Counted from the first letter of the stretch, positions 16,770-26,528 are shown. The stretch is DNA of 64,000 nt from Peptococcaceae bacterium UBA5767 (GCA_002418765.1 DIET01000005.1:48363-112362); one strand, 5' to 3'. Made by a program: numbers and translations. Notes: a model not told the origin generated them from the letters alone.

Positions 16770-17798
16770 ATGAGTATAGATGTGACATATCACGATACAT
16801 TGGGTTGGGAGAAAGCCATCTATATTGATGTTCGTTCTCCCAAGGAGTTTGCTGAAGACCACATACCGCAGTCCATCAATATTCCGATTCTTGATGATGA
16901 TCAGCGGCAAATTGTGGGCACGTTATATAAGCAACAAGGGAAAGAAGTGGCCACGCTACGAGGCATTGAACTGGTTTTGCCTTCACTTGAGAAAAAGATT
17001 CGTCAGTTTCATTTATTGAGTCATCAAGGTCCGTTGGTTTTGTATTGTTGGAGAGGTGGACTTAGAAGCAAGAGCATGGCTGATATTTTAAGTGCGACCG
17101 ATATGGAGGTTTATCGACTGATTGGTGGTTACAAAGCTTATCGGAAGTCATTGATAGAAGATTTGGATAAAATGCCTTTGCCACCCTTTTACAGTTTGTA
17201 TGGCTTGACAGGTACAGGAAAAACAAAGATCATTCAAGCCTTGGAGTCGCGGGGAGTACAGATTTTGGACTTGGAAGCATATGCCAATCATCGAGGCTCT
17301 GTTTTTGGTTCAGTAGGGTTGGGGGAACAACCATCCCAGAAGAGATTTGAAACCATTTTGTATAGTAAATTGAGAGCTCTTGATCTGCATAAACCTGTTG
17401 TGGTTGAGGGAGAGAGCTCTCGTATAGGTAGAATCATCATTCCACAACGAATATTCGCTCATTTATTGTCATCGAAACGGATCTTGATTTATGATGAGAT
17501 AACCAATAGAGCCCACCGAATTGTAGAGGAATATTCAGGTAAAAACACCCAGGAAGAGCTGATCGAATCAGTAGGGTTTTTGACTAGGCGTTTGGGCGCT
17601 AATCATGTGAAACGCTTGATTGGGGCCATTCAAGAGAAAAGATATTTGTCTGTGGTGGAAGAATTATTGGTGAAGTATTATGATCCATTGTATCATCATC
17701 CGAATTCACCATCATCTGACTATGAGGCATCCATTTGTTCTAACAGTATCGATCAAGCAGCAGATACCATACAAATATTACTGAACAAGGGAGAGTGA
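16770..17798 (+). CDS. mnmH: tRNA 2-selenouridine synthase
   Basis: 342 residues: N-terminal rhodanese domain with the catalytic Cys93 in YCWRGGLRSKSM, then a P-loop domain with GLTGTGKTKI (about 145). MnmH (SelU/YbbB) first geranylates and then replaces sulfur by selenium in wobble 2-thiouridine of tRNA-Lys, -Glu and -Gln, using selenophosphate. The length and both signature motifs fit. It implies that the organism has selD elsewhere; selD is not in this window. ATG follows the ftsK stop directly (TAAATG). The upstream YtqB-like gene also acts on wobble uridine if its assignment is right. Confidence 0.93.
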   Translation: MSIDVTYHDTLGWEKAIYIDVRSPKEFAEDHIPQSINIPILDDDQRQIVGTLYKQQGKEVATLRGIELVLPSLEKKIRQFHLLSHQGPLVLYCWRGGLRSKSMADILSATDMEVYRLIGGYKAYRKSLIEDLDKMPLPPFYSLYGLTGTGKTKIIQALESRGVQILDLEAYANHRGSVFGSVGLGEQPSQKRFETILYSKLRALDLHKPVVVEGESSRIGRIIIPQRIFAHLLSSKRILIYDEITNRAHRIVEEYSGKNTQEELIESVGFLTRRLGANHVKRLIGAIQEKRYLSVVEELLVKYYDPLYHHPNSPSSDYEASICSNSIDQAADTIQILLNKGE

Positions 17799-17799
17799 A

Positions 17800-18690
17800 A
17801 TGAGTTCTTTGGGGGAAATGTTAAGGCAAGCAAGAGAAACGGCTGGTTATAGCATTAACGATGTGGCCAATATAACCAAGATCAGGGACGTTTATATTGC
17901 GAAATTGGAAAAAGAAGAACTTACGGGATTGCCCCCTGAGGTTTACACCAAGGGGTTTTTAAAAAACATGTCCAAATTGTATCAGATTGATGGAAACAGT
18001 GTGGTGGATGCATATCTTGCTTTATTCCAAACTGCTGAAAATAAGACAAAAGGGAATACTCAAAAAGAAAAGACTCAAGAAAAGACCAGAGCCCAGAATG
18101 TGAAAAACAAGGAGAAAAAAATTCAACCTGTTTTGGCTGAAGAAGCAGGGATTTTTCCTAAATTGAGTTTAAGCAAGGAAACATCTTCACCCAATTGGAT
18201 TGTCGTCATTGTAGTGACACTGGTCTTACTGGTTGCTTTATATGTTGGGTTTAATAAATTAGGAAATGATGAGGTTGCTGATGAACCAGCAATTATTGCT
18301 GAAGAGCAAGACTCTCTTGAACCAGTGGATCCTATTCCAGGAGAAGACAGTGAGTTGGGAGAACCGGATGTAGTTGCAGATGAAATTGACGTCAGTAGTG
18401 AATATGATTATCGCTATCTTAGCCCGGTTGTTTTTGATGATGGACTTGATGTTATGTTGCATGTTTCTGAGCGTGCAGGGAGTCGGTGCTGGGTTAGCAT
18501 TGAAGTGGATGGACAGATTGAGTTTACTGAGACTCTCAATGCTGGAGATATTGTGCGGTTTTTTGCCCAAGATTCTTTACGTTTGACTTTGGGTGATGCA
18601 GGCGTCATTCGTATTTATGAGGATGGACAAGATATTGGCTTTACAGCCAATGCTGGTGAGGTAGTCTATAAGGATTTCATTAAGGAGTAG
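17800..18690 (+). CDS. rodZ: RodZ-like HTH membrane protein
   Basis: 296 residues: an N-terminal HTH_25 domain (about 1-70; LGEMLRQARETAGYSINDVA), a basic/charged linker, one transmembrane helix (about 132-152), an acidic linker and a C-terminal extracellular DUF4115 beta domain (about 205-296). RodZ links MreB to the membrane and helps set cell shape. Spacing of one base after mnmH with GGGAG upstream of the ATG. The domain order matches Firmicutes RodZ (YmfM). The next gene, rimO, starts one base after its stop. Confidence 0.87.
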   Translation: MSSLGEMLRQARETAGYSINDVANITKIRDVYIAKLEKEELTGLPPEVYTKGFLKNMSKLYQIDGNSVVDAYLALFQTAENKTKGNTQKEKTQEKTRAQNVKNKEKKIQPVLAEEAGIFPKLSLSKETSSPNWIVVIVVTLVLLVALYVGFNKLGNDEVADEPAIIAEEQDSLEPVDPIPGEDSELGEPDVVADEIDVSSEYDYRYLSPVVFDDGLDVMLHVSERAGSRCWVSIEVDGQIEFTETLNAGDIVRFFAQDSLRLTLGDAGVIRIYEDGQDIGFTANAGEVVYKDFIKE

Positions 18691-18691
18691 C

Positions 18692-20026
18692 ATGGGAAAT
18701 AAGATTTATTTTGAAACAATGGGTTGTGACAAAAATACAGCAGATTCCTCCGTTTTGATGGGCTTGGCAGAGCAAAATGGGTATCAGCAAACGCAAAATA
18801 TACAAGAAGCTGATTGGATTGTGGTGAATACCTGTGGATTTATTTTGCCTGCCAAAGAAGAATCGATAGCAGCCATTTTGGACGCCATTGCCTATAAAGA
18901 AGATAACAAAAAGCTTAAGGTTCTTGTTCATGGATGTTTGGTTGAAAAATATCGTGATGAATTGGAGGAGTCGATTCCTGAAGTCGATGTTTTTTTTGGT
19001 GTTTATGGATTAATGGATATCATTGAACAAATGAAATCCATGGATGGAAGGATGGAACAGAATGCGCTGAACCATCAAAAACCGGTTGGGCAGCTTCCCT
19101 ATGTTAGAAAAATTGATTCCAAAACTGCTTATATGAAAATTGCTGATGGTTGTGATACACGGTGTACCTATTGCGCTATTCCTGATATTAAGGGTGCTTA
19201 CAAAAGCAGGGAATGGAGCGAATTGATTGAGGAAGCGTGGGATTTGGCCAAACAAGGGGTGGAAGAACTGATTCTTGTAGCCCAAGATACGACTGCCTAT
19301 GGCAAGGATCTTATACCCAAGACGAGCTTGACATGGTTGCTCAAGCAGCTGGTGCAAGTATCTGGTTTACGGTGGATCAGATTATTGTACGCCTATCCTG
19401 ATTTAATTGACGAAGATCTTATCAAAATCATGGTAGCCGAACCTAAGATTTGTCATTATTTAGATATACCATTTCAACATGGAAACGATCAAGTTTTGAG
19501 ACGAATGGGAAGAAAGCAAACCGTAAAAAGCATTTACACCTTGGTGACGATGATTCGAAATATTTGTCCAGATATGACCATCCGTTCGACTTTTATTACT
19601 GGATTCCCCCAAGAAACGGAAGAAGAATTTGAAGATTTATTACTTCTTCTATCCAGCCTAAAACTCAATTGGGTAGGTGCTTTTACTTATTCTCAGGAAG
19701 AAGGGACTCCTGCGGCTGTCATGAAGAATCAAATTGATGAGGAAATAAAGGGAAAAAGATACAATCGTTTAATGGCAACGCAACAGAGCGTGACAAAAGA
19801 TTGGCTTCATGACTGGGTTGGGGAGACGTTAGAGGTGCTCATTGATGAGATCACGGAAGACCATCAGGCATCGGGTAGGACACGTTTTATGGCCCCGGAT
19901 ATTGATGGCGTGGTAACTTTTTTGGCGCCCACTAGTCTTCACGTTGGAGATTTCGTTAGGGTGAACATTACAGATGCAACAGAATATGATTTGATAGGAG
20001 ACTATTGTGATGACCATATCCAATAA
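18692..20026 (+). CDS. rimO: Ribosomal protein S12 methylthiotransferase RimO
   Basis: 444-residue radical SAM enzyme that adds a methylthio group to the conserved Asp of ribosomal protein S12. Three parts are present: N-terminal UPF0004 domain with cysteines at ETMGCDKN, NTCGF and HGCLVEKY; the radical SAM core with CDTRCTYCAIP (about 153-163); and a C-terminal TRAM domain. GCDKN and CAIP distinguish RimO from MiaB and MtaB. It overlaps pgsA by about 17 nt, the common rimO-pgsA arrangement. Confidence 0.95.
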   Translation: MGNKIYFETMGCDKNTADSSVLMGLAEQNGYQQTQNIQEADWIVVNTCGFILPAKEESIAAILDAIAYKEDNKKLKVLVHGCLVEKYRDELEESIPEVDVFFGVYGLMDIIEQMKSMDGRMEQNALNHQKPVGQLPYVRKIDSKTAYMKIADGCDTRCTYCAIPDIKGAYKSREWSELIEEAWDLAKQGVEELILVAQDTTAYGKDLIPKTSLTWLLKQLVQVSGLRWIRLLYAYPDLIDEDLIKIMVAEPKICHYLDIPFQHGNDQVLRRMGRKQTVKSIYTLVTMIRNICPDMTIRSTFITGFPQETEEEFEDLLLLLSSLKLNWVGAFTYSQEEGTPAAVMKNQIDEEIKGKRYNRLMATQQSVTKDWLHDWVGETLEVLIDEITEDHQASGRTRFMAPDIDGVVTFLAPTSLHVGDFVRVNITDATEYDLIGDYCDDHIQ

Positions 20027-20543
20027 GATTACTTTTGCGAGAATATTGATGATTCCCTTGTTGATGCTATGTATTGAATGGGATCTGGGTGTATGGCCTG
20101 CCATTGTGTTCTCCATAGCATCTTTGACAGATTTCTTGGATGGATATTTGGCTCGCAAGAGAAATGAAATAACCAACTTAGGGATATTTCTTGATCCATT
20201 GGCTGACAAGCTTCTTACTATGGTGGCATTTTTATATCTACTCCAAGCTCATGTTCTGCCAGCTTGGAGTATCGTGATTATGCTGGGTAGGGAAATAGCG
20301 GTAACAGGACTACGTGTGTTGGCTGCCAAAGATGGACTGGTTATGGCTGCCAGTATTTGGGGGAAAATAAAAACGATCACACAGATGATATCATTGATAT
20401 TGCTTCTTTTGGCCGGAGGAATGATTCTTCCTGGCTGGGTATTTATTTCGGCTATGTTTTTATTCTATATTTCATTGGCCGCCGCCGTTTTTTCTGGATA
20501 TGATTACTTTAAGGGAACTACGCATTTGTTGGTGAATGATTGA
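20010..20543 (+). CDS. pgsA: CDP-diacylglycerol--glycerol-3-phosphate 3-phosphatidyltransferase
   Basis: 177 residues, about five membrane helices. The CDP-alcohol phosphotransferase signature DG-x2-AR-x8-G-x3-D-x3-D is intact at about residues 43-65 (DGYLAR...GIFLDPLADK). It makes phosphatidylglycerol phosphate, the first committed step to acidic phospholipids. I chose ATG 20010 with AGGAG 9 nt upstream; GTG 20007 is equally possible and adds one residue. Confidence 0.94.
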   Translation: MTISNKITFARILMIPLLMLCIEWDLGVWPAIVFSIASLTDFLDGYLARKRNEITNLGIFLDPLADKLLTMVAFLYLLQAHVLPAWSIVIMLGREIAVTGLRVLAAKDGLVMAASIWGKIKTITQMISLILLLLAGGMILPGWVFISAMFLFYISLAAAVFSGYDYFKGTTHLLVND

Positions 20544-20614
20544 GATAATGAGTGCTTTATTCTATCAGGTATAAATGATATTATAGATAAGAATTTTGAA
20601 AGGCGGGTGGCAAT

Positions 20615-21232
20615 TTGCTTCACAATGATTATGTAGATGGAATGCTGAGGCATATGATACCTTTGCAAGAAGAGATTCTTCAAGATGAGAAGCGGAGAGA
20701 TGATGTTTGTCCTTCCGTGGGCAAGGAGTTGGGCCGATTTCTTCATCTCCTTATATTGGCACTGAAGCCATCACATGTTTTGGAACTAGGTACGTCTATG
20801 GGCTATGCAGCGATTTGGATGGGACTTGCTCTCAAGGAAATTGGTGGAACGCTGACGACCATAGAATATCATCAGAGATTGGTTGAGGAAGCGAAGCGAA
20901 ACATTGCGCAGGCTGGACTGCATGAGATTGTGACAGTATTGTCTGGTAAGGCAGAAGATTTGCTGGATGAACTACCTGGGTCATATGATATGATTGTTCA
21001 GGATGCAGGGACAAAATCATATCCGGGGACTTTGTCTAATTTGATCGCTAAACTTTCTCCAGGTGGTATATTGTTGGCAGATGATGTGCTGTTTGCTGTG
21101 AATGCCAAGCGAGAAAATCCAAAAAAAAACATGGCTGAATTTAACAAACGATTGATGGAAGATGATTCGTTGTTCAGCACCATTCTTTCCATTGGAGATG
21201 GGTTGTCTCTGAGTATTAAGAAAACACTATAA
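20615..21232 (+). CDS. O-methyltransferase, YrrM/TrmR-like
   Basis: 205 residues of the class I SAM O-methyltransferase_3 family: LELGTSMGYAAIWMG (SAM motif I, about 57-71), TTIEYHQRLVEEAKRN, the metal-site strand IVQDAGTKSYPGTL and LLADDVLF (about 150). In B. subtilis the related TrmR methylates 5-hydroxyuridine in tRNA; others methylate catechols. I keep the call at family level. The TTG start has AAAGGCGGGTGG upstream, and no ATG in frame gives the conserved N-terminal helix. Confidence 0.85.
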   Translation: MLHNDYVDGMLRHMIPLQEEILQDEKRRDDVCPSVGKELGRFLHLLILALKPSHVLELGTSMGYAAIWMGLALKEIGGTLTTIEYHQRLVEEAKRNIAQAGLHEIVTVLSGKAEDLLDELPGSYDMIVQDAGTKSYPGTLSNLIAKLSPGGILLADDVLFAVNAKRENPKKNMAEFNKRLMEDDSLFSTILSIGDGLSLSIKKTL

Positions 21233-21249
21233 AAAGGTAGGTTTTGAGT

Positions 21250-22569
21250 ATGATTAATTTGACTGGAACCATGAAAATCAATAAGGAGCAACATTTAGAA
21301 ATTGGCGGCATAGATGTCATTGATTTAGTCTCACAGTATGGCACACCCTTGGTCGTACTTGATGAACAATTGATTCGTGATACATGCAAGAATTATTATA
21401 AAAATTTTATAGAGCAATCAGGCGGTCAAGCGGATGTTCTTTATGCTTCGAAAGCCTTTACAACGCCGGCCATGTGTCAAATTATAAAACAAGAAGGACT
21501 AGGACTTGATGTGGTATCTGGGGGAGAACTTTTTATTGCATTGAAAGCGAATTTTCCGATGGAGAAAGTATATTTCCATGGCAACAATAAAACTCTGGAT
21601 GAGTTGAACATGGCTTTGGATCATAAGGTAGGTCGCATTGTGGTAGACAATTATTATGAGCTTTCTATGTTGGATAATTTGGCGAGAGCAAGGGATCAAA
21701 AGGTTGATATTCTTTTGCGTGTTACCCCTGGGGTAGAAGCACATACACACGAGTATATTCGAACAGGACAAATCGACTCCAAGTTTGGGTTTACATTGCC
21801 TAATGGCCAAGCGCTTGAGGCCGTAGGCAAAGCGCTGGCTTGCGATGGTTTGCGTGTGGTTGGTATTCATTGTCATATTGGATCTCAAATCTTTGAAATG
21901 AGCAGTTACAAACATGCAGTTGAGATTATGGTTAGTTTCATGAAAGATATACAGGAGACCTATCATTTCGAGTTGGAGGAACTAGATTTAGGCGGTGGTT
22001 TTGGTATTTACTATACCGAGGAGGATACTCCGGCAGATATTGAAGACTATGCTTCTTATGTTCTAAATACATTAAGGGAAACTTGCGAAGAGCTTCATGT
22101 GATATTGCCTAAAATCCTTGTGGAACCTGGACGATCCATTATAGGACCTGCTGGCACCAATCTTTATACTGTGGGGTCTATCAAAGAGATACCAGGTCAT
22201 CGAAAGTATGTAGCAGTCGATGGAGGCATGCCGGATAATATTCGGCCAGCACTTTATGGAGCACAATATGATGCAATCATAGCCAATCGGGCATGGGAAC
22301 CAGCACAAGAAACGGTCAATATTGCTGGAAAATGTTGTGAATCTGGGGACATGTTGATGATTGATGGTAAACTGGGTATTGCCAAGCCAGGGGATATCAT
22401 AGCCATGACGGCAACGGGGGCATACGGTTATTCGATGTCTTCCAATTATAATTCTTTGACCAGACCGGCCGTTGTACTGGTGAAAGATGGTCAATCCGAC
22501 CTGATTATCAGGCGGGAAAATTATGAGGATTTGGTGGCCAATGCCGTGATTCCGGAAAGGATTCGCTAA
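21250..22569 (+). CDS. lysA: Diaminopimelate decarboxylase
   Basis: 439-residue fold-III PLP enzyme that decarboxylates meso-diaminopimelate to lysine. PLP Lys68 in YASKAF, HCHIGSQI (about 206), GGGFGIYY, VEPGRSIIGPAG (about 290), and the active-site CCESGDML (about 362) from the partner subunit in the dimer. ATG 21250 has AAAGGTAGG 8 nt upstream; the TTG at 21244 is too close to it. The gene ends in TAATG shared with the M50 protease gene. hom and lysC, earlier steps of the same pathway, lie 8 kb downstream in a different operon. Confidence 0.96.
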   Translation: MINLTGTMKINKEQHLEIGGIDVIDLVSQYGTPLVVLDEQLIRDTCKNYYKNFIEQSGGQADVLYASKAFTTPAMCQIIKQEGLGLDVVSGGELFIALKANFPMEKVYFHGNNKTLDELNMALDHKVGRIVVDNYYELSMLDNLARARDQKVDILLRVTPGVEAHTHEYIRTGQIDSKFGFTLPNGQALEAVGKALACDGLRVVGIHCHIGSQIFEMSSYKHAVEIMVSFMKDIQETYHFELEELDLGGGFGIYYTEEDTPADIEDYASYVLNTLRETCEELHVILPKILVEPGRSIIGPAGTNLYTVGSIKEIPGHRKYVAVDGGMPDNIRPALYGAQYDAIIANRAWEPAQETVNIAGKCCESGDMLMIDGKLGIAKPGDIIAMTATGAYGYSMSSNYNSLTRPAVVLVKDGQSDLIIRRENYEDLVANAVIPERIR

Positions 22570-23180
22570 TGTTTTTACGAGATCCGCAGTCTTTGCTGTC
22601 AGCTATACCCGCTATTTTGATCGCTATCACATTTCATGAGTTTGCTCATGGTAAAATGGCCAGTATTCTAGGTGATCCAACTCCAGCCCGAACAGGAAGA
22701 CTGACATTGAATCCACTGAAGCATTTGGACGTCTATGGTACACTGATGTTGTTGATTGTTGGATTTGGTTGGGCCAAACCGGTCCAGGTTAATCCCATGT
22801 ATTTTAAAGACCGTCGCAAAGGCATGGTCTATACTTCGTTGGCTGGTCCGGCTATGAATCTTACACTGGCCTATTTTGCGACGTTGTTTTTGGGAATCCT
22901 ATCTCCTGGGGGATGGTTGCAGATTTTTTTATGGTATAGCGTATGGTTTAATGTGGTTCTTGCGGTGTTTAATTTGATACCGATTCCACCACTCGATGGT
23001 AGTAAAGTACTTTTTGGATTATTGCCTCCTGCTATGGTAATCAAGTTACTTCCTTTGCAGCGCTATGGTAACATACTTCTGATTGTTCTTTTGCTTACGG
23101 GTATTCTGGGGAAAGTGATCACGCCAGTGATTTTCACCATCATCGGTGTTTTAGAAAGATTGGTTGGTTTAATCGTATAG
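22569..23180 (+). CDS. Site-2 protease family (M50) integral membrane protein
   Basis: 203 residues, about five transmembrane helices. The zinc ligands are HEFAH at 23-27 in the first helix and the Asp of IPPLDGSKV near 142 in a later helix. This is the short M50B (YwhC-like) form without PDZ domain. It would cleave a membrane-bound substrate, which is unknown. The start overlaps the lysA stop by one base. Confidence 0.9.
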   Translation: MFLRDPQSLLSAIPAILIAITFHEFAHGKMASILGDPTPARTGRLTLNPLKHLDVYGTLMLLIVGFGWAKPVQVNPMYFKDRRKGMVYTSLAGPAMNLTLAYFATLFLGILSPGGWLQIFLWYSVWFNVVLAVFNLIPIPPLDGSKVLFGLLPPAMVIKLLPLQRYGNILLIVLLLTGILGKVITPVIFTIIGVLERLVGLIV

Positions 23181-23188
23181 GGGGAACT

Positions 23189-24175
23189 ATGACCGAAAAA
23201 AGAATTTTATCTGGCATGAGACCTACGGGGAAATTGCATATTGGGCATCTTAGCGTATTGGATAACTGGATCAAGCTTCAGGAAGAATACAAGTGTTATT
23301 ATATGGTAGCAGACTGGCATGCCCTGACGACAACGTTTGATGATACAGGGGATATTGAAAAAAGTATCTTTGAGATGGTGGTAGATTGGGTTGCCGTTGG
23401 GCTTGATCCTGAAAAATCTGCAATTTTCATTCAATCTCAAGTCAAAGAACATGCTGAACTTTTCTTATTGCTGTCTATGTTGACTCCTCTTAGCTGGTTG
23501 GAGAGGGTACCGACATACAAAGATCAGATTGATTCCTTCCAGAACAATGGAAAAGATATTCGAACATATGGCTTTTTGGGATATCCTTTGTTACAGAGCG
23601 CCGATATATTGTTGTATCAAGCATCTGCCGTCCCAGTGGGGGAGGATCAATTGCCACACATTGAGATGACCAGAGAAATTGCCAGACGATTTAATTATAT
23701 GTTCGGTGAAAAGGTATTCCCAGAACCATTGAGTTTGTTGGGAAAGACCAAGTTGTTGCCAGGCATTGATGGAAGAAAAATGTCCAAAAGCTACAACAAT
23801 GAAATTGCCATTTCGGCAACATCAGATGAGATATGGGAAAAAACACGTATGATGGTTACTGATCCGGCCCGAATTCGGAAAGATGATTTGGGACATCCAG
23901 AAGTATGTACGGTGTTTCAGTACCAAAAAATATACAATGAGCATGAATTTGAAAACATTGAGGCGCTATGCAGACAGGGGAAAATTGGTTGTTTTGCCTG
24001 TAAAAAACTTCTTTACGAAAAATTAGATGATATGATTAAGCCAATTCGTGAGAAGCGAGAAGTTTTGCTCAAGAATCCCGATCAAGTCAAAGCCATAATC
24101 AACAGTGGGAATCAGCGTGCCAGAGAGAAAGCCATGAAAACAATGGAATTGGTTCGCACAACCATGCACATCTAA
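23189..24175 (+). CDS. trpS: Tryptophanyl-tRNA synthetase
   Basis: 328-residue class I aminoacyl-tRNA synthetase. HIGH motif at HIGH 17-20 (KLHIGHL) and KMSKS at about 197-201 (RKMSKSYNN), with GEDQLPHIE and the Rossmann fold intact. GGGGG precedes the ATG by 4-5 nt. There is no T-box leader: it is only 8 nt after the protease gene. The cognate tRNA-Trp gene lies at 36793. Confidence 0.97.
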   Translation: MTEKRILSGMRPTGKLHIGHLSVLDNWIKLQEEYKCYYMVADWHALTTTFDDTGDIEKSIFEMVVDWVAVGLDPEKSAIFIQSQVKEHAELFLLLSMLTPLSWLERVPTYKDQIDSFQNNGKDIRTYGFLGYPLLQSADILLYQASAVPVGEDQLPHIEMTREIARRFNYMFGEKVFPEPLSLLGKTKLLPGIDGRKMSKSYNNEIAISATSDEIWEKTRMMVTDPARIRKDDLGHPEVCTVFQYQKIYNEHEFENIEALCRQGKIGCFACKKLLYEKLDDMIKPIREKREVLLKNPDQVKAIINSGNQRAREKAMKTMELVRTTMHI

Positions 24176-24189
24176 GAGAGGTGAAAGGA

Positions 24190-24921
24190 TTGTCTTATCA
24201 GATTTCGCTGGAGGTTTTCGAGGGACCACTGGATTTACTGTTGCATCTGATTCGAAAAAACAAACTGGATATCTATGATATTCCCATATCCATGGTCGCA
24301 GAGCAGTATATCGAATATTTATCTGCGATGCGAGAAATTGATATGGAAGTAGCCAGTGAATTTATCGTTACAGCGTCAACATTATTGGATATTAAAGCAA
24401 AAATGCTCTTGCCCAAGCACCAATTGGATGATGATGAACCCATGGAAGATCCACGCTTTGAACTGGTGCAGAGGTTATTGGAGTATCAGCAATATAAATC
24501 TGTGATTGATCAGTTTCAACAGATGGAGACCAAAAGCTCCCGGGTATATAGCAAACCGGTTGATGAAGAATTGATACATCGGTTATCTGATGGTGTGAAT
24601 CCATTGGAGAATGTGACCTATGAGGAACTCTCACAACTTTTTCTGGAGATTTTAGAACGTGTCCCTCCGCAAGAGCCTGTCACAGAGATTGCAAGGAAAG
24701 AAATTACCATCGGTTCGGTAATGAAATCTTTGCGTGCATTGATGAAAGAAAAGCGTGATATGGTTTTTCAGGATGTCGTATCCGGTGTTTTGACTCGTTA
24801 TGAGATTATTATTTATTTTTTGGCTGTGCTGGAATTGGTAAGAAAAGAAGAATTGATTGTACGACAATCTGAGAGTTTTGGACCCATCCGATTGCTCTAT
24901 GTGGAAGAAAAGGTGATGTAA
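24190..24921 (+). CDS. scpA: Segregation and condensation protein A
   Basis: 243-residue kleisin of the SMC-ScpAB condensin. The N-terminal helices bind the SMC neck (ISLEVFEGPLDLLLHLIRKNKLDI...) and the C-terminal winged helix (about 180-243) binds the SMC cap. TTG 24190 is preferred because GAGAGGTGA ends 5 nt upstream of it; GTG 24181 is in frame and would add three residues. It shares one base (TAATG) with scpB. Confidence 0.94.
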   Translation: MSYQISLEVFEGPLDLLLHLIRKNKLDIYDIPISMVAEQYIEYLSAMREIDMEVASEFIVTASTLLDIKAKMLLPKHQLDDDEPMEDPRFELVQRLLEYQQYKSVIDQFQQMETKSSRVYSKPVDEELIHRLSDGVNPLENVTYEELSQLFLEILERVPPQEPVTEIARKEITIGSVMKSLRALMKEKRDMVFQDVVSGVLTRYEIIIYFLAVLELVRKEELIVRQSESFGPIRLLYVEEKVM

Positions 24922-25526
24922 TGCTTTTCAGTGAAACCAAAAAGGCTGCACTAGAATGCGTATTATTTGTCTCAGTTGAATCACTAAGTATCATGGAAAT
25001 GGCTACAGTAGTTGATTTGACAGAAGATGATGTTGAAAAGATTCTATTTGAATTGATGGAGGAATATGAGAAGCCCGTCCATGGTATTCATATTATCAAA
25101 ATAGCAGATGGATATCGTTTTGTAACCAAAGACGAGTATTCTGATGAGGTGGAAAAGATTCTAAAGCCACATATTTCGAAATTAAGTAGAGCTGCACTGG
25201 AGACATTATCTATTATTGCTTATCGTCAGCCAATTATCAGAGCTGAAATTGAGCGAATCCGAGGGGTAAATATTGACCGTGTATTGGCCAAATTGGTGGA
25301 AAAGAATCTGATATATGAGGTGGGACGGAAACAAACACCCGGAAGACCAATTTTATACGGGACCACCAGTGAGTTTCTGGAATATTTTGGTTTGGAAGCC
25401 ATAGATGCTTTACCTGAGCTTCGCTCGGTCACAGAAGCTGAAATCGCTGATGACTTGAATAATATGAGAATGAAACAGGAAAAAATCGATGACATGGATT
25501 TGGTGGAAGAGGAAGAATCAATCTAA
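24921..25526 (+). CDS. scpB: Segregation and condensation protein B
   Basis: 201 residues with tandem winged-helix domains (about 1-85 and 86-165) and an acidic tail, matching ScpB. The characteristic LSRAALETLSIIAYRQPI is at about 90-107 and GRPILYGTT near 140. It dimerises and binds the middle of ScpA. Start ATG overlaps the scpA stop by one base. Confidence 0.95.
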   Translation: MLFSETKKAALECVLFVSVESLSIMEMATVVDLTEDDVEKILFELMEEYEKPVHGIHIIKIADGYRFVTKDEYSDEVEKILKPHISKLSRAALETLSIIAYRQPIIRAEIERIRGVNIDRVLAKLVEKNLIYEVGRKQTPGRPILYGTTSEFLEYFGLEAIDALPELRSVTEAEIADDLNNMRMKQEKIDDMDLVEEEESI

Positions 25527-25603
25527 GAATCAGATGGCCTATTCTTTTTTGGAAGGAATTTTAATTTTTTTGTAGAAGGTGAAAGGCAATCGGGGTGATC
25601 TGG

Positions 25604-26488
25604 ATGGCAGATTATTTGGAAGATTATCTGCAATATTTAATTTTGGAAAAAAATTGCAGTAACAATACGGTGGAAGGTTATCTTGCCGACATCAGACAAT
25701 TTTTTGCGTTTATATCTTCATTTCAAATCACCACTGTAGAAGTAAACAGAGACACGATGCAGCGTTATATCCATATGCTTAAAAAGAAAGGTATCAGTGC
25801 CAAAAGCATAGGAAGAAAGATATCTTCTCTGAGAAGTTTCTATTCTTTCATGCTACGAGAGCAGTATGTTGAGCTGAATCCCGTGTCAGGGATCCATTCA
25901 CCCAAAATGGGTAGATTGCTTCCGCATTTTTTAACACCACAAGAAATGGAGTTGTTGTTAACCATGCCTGATACTGCCAATGTATTGGGTCTGCGAGATG
26001 CATGTATTCTCGAGCTAATGTATTCCGGTGGCTTGAGGGTTAGTGAATTGATTAATATGGATGTAAGAAATGTGAATTTTGATCAAGGTTTTATTAGGGT
26101 TATGGGTAAAGGAAGCAAAGAGAGAATTGTACCTTTAGGGGATATGGCTATTGTTTTGCTACAAAAATATCTCTATCAAGCTCGTTCTGTATTGGATTCC
26201 GGATTGAGTAGGAGCTTATTTCTCAGCAGGAGAGGAAAACTCCTTTCACGACAATCAATTTGGGGTATGATTAAAAAATATGGTAAACTAGCTGGTATCA
26301 AAAAAAATATAAGTCCGCATACATTACGCCACTCTTTTGCAACACATATGTTGGAAAATGGGGCTGATTTGAGGAGTGTGCAAGAAATGCTGGGACATGC
26401 AGATATTTCTACGACACAGATATATACCCACGTATCTAAGCAACACATTCGTGATGTTTTTGATAAAACCCATCCCCGGTCCAAATAG
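25604..26488 (+). CDS. xerD: Tyrosine recombinase XerD
   Basis: 294 residues: SAM-like core-binding domain (about 1-88) and catalytic domain with the RKHRHY residues (Arg about 145 in SGGLRVSEL, Lys in GKGSKERIVP, HTLRHSF about 239-245, GHADISTTQIYTHV with nucleophilic Tyr about 275). It resolves chromosome dimers at dif with XerC under FtsK control. ATG 25604 has GGGGTGATC 4-5 nt upstream; GTG 25595 is in frame but lacks a ribosome binding site. Placement between scpB and pdp is the usual clostridial xerD site, not a mobile element. Confidence 0.93.
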   Translation: MADYLEDYLQYLILEKNCSNNTVEGYLADIRQFFAFISSFQITTVEVNRDTMQRYIHMLKKKGISAKSIGRKISSLRSFYSFMLREQYVELNPVSGIHSPKMGRLLPHFLTPQEMELLLTMPDTANVLGLRDACILELMYSGGLRVSELINMDVRNVNFDQGFIRVMGKGSKERIVPLGDMAIVLLQKYLYQARSVLDSGLSRSLFLSRRGKLLSRQSIWGMIKKYGKLAGIKKNISPHTLRHSFATHMLENGADLRSVQEMLGHADISTTQIYTHVSKQHIRDVFDKTHPRSK

Positions 26489-26528
26489 GATGAGTGGTTT
26501 GAGAATATGAGAGACCAGAGGAGAAAAA

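Noticed and set aside
23150..23190. T-box leader for trpS
   Set aside because: Only 8 nt separate trpS from the preceding gene; no T-box sequence is present.
25604..26488. XerD as a mobile-element integrase
   Set aside because: It sits in the conserved scpB-xerD-pdp housekeeping order, has XerD length and no attachment repeats or cargo.
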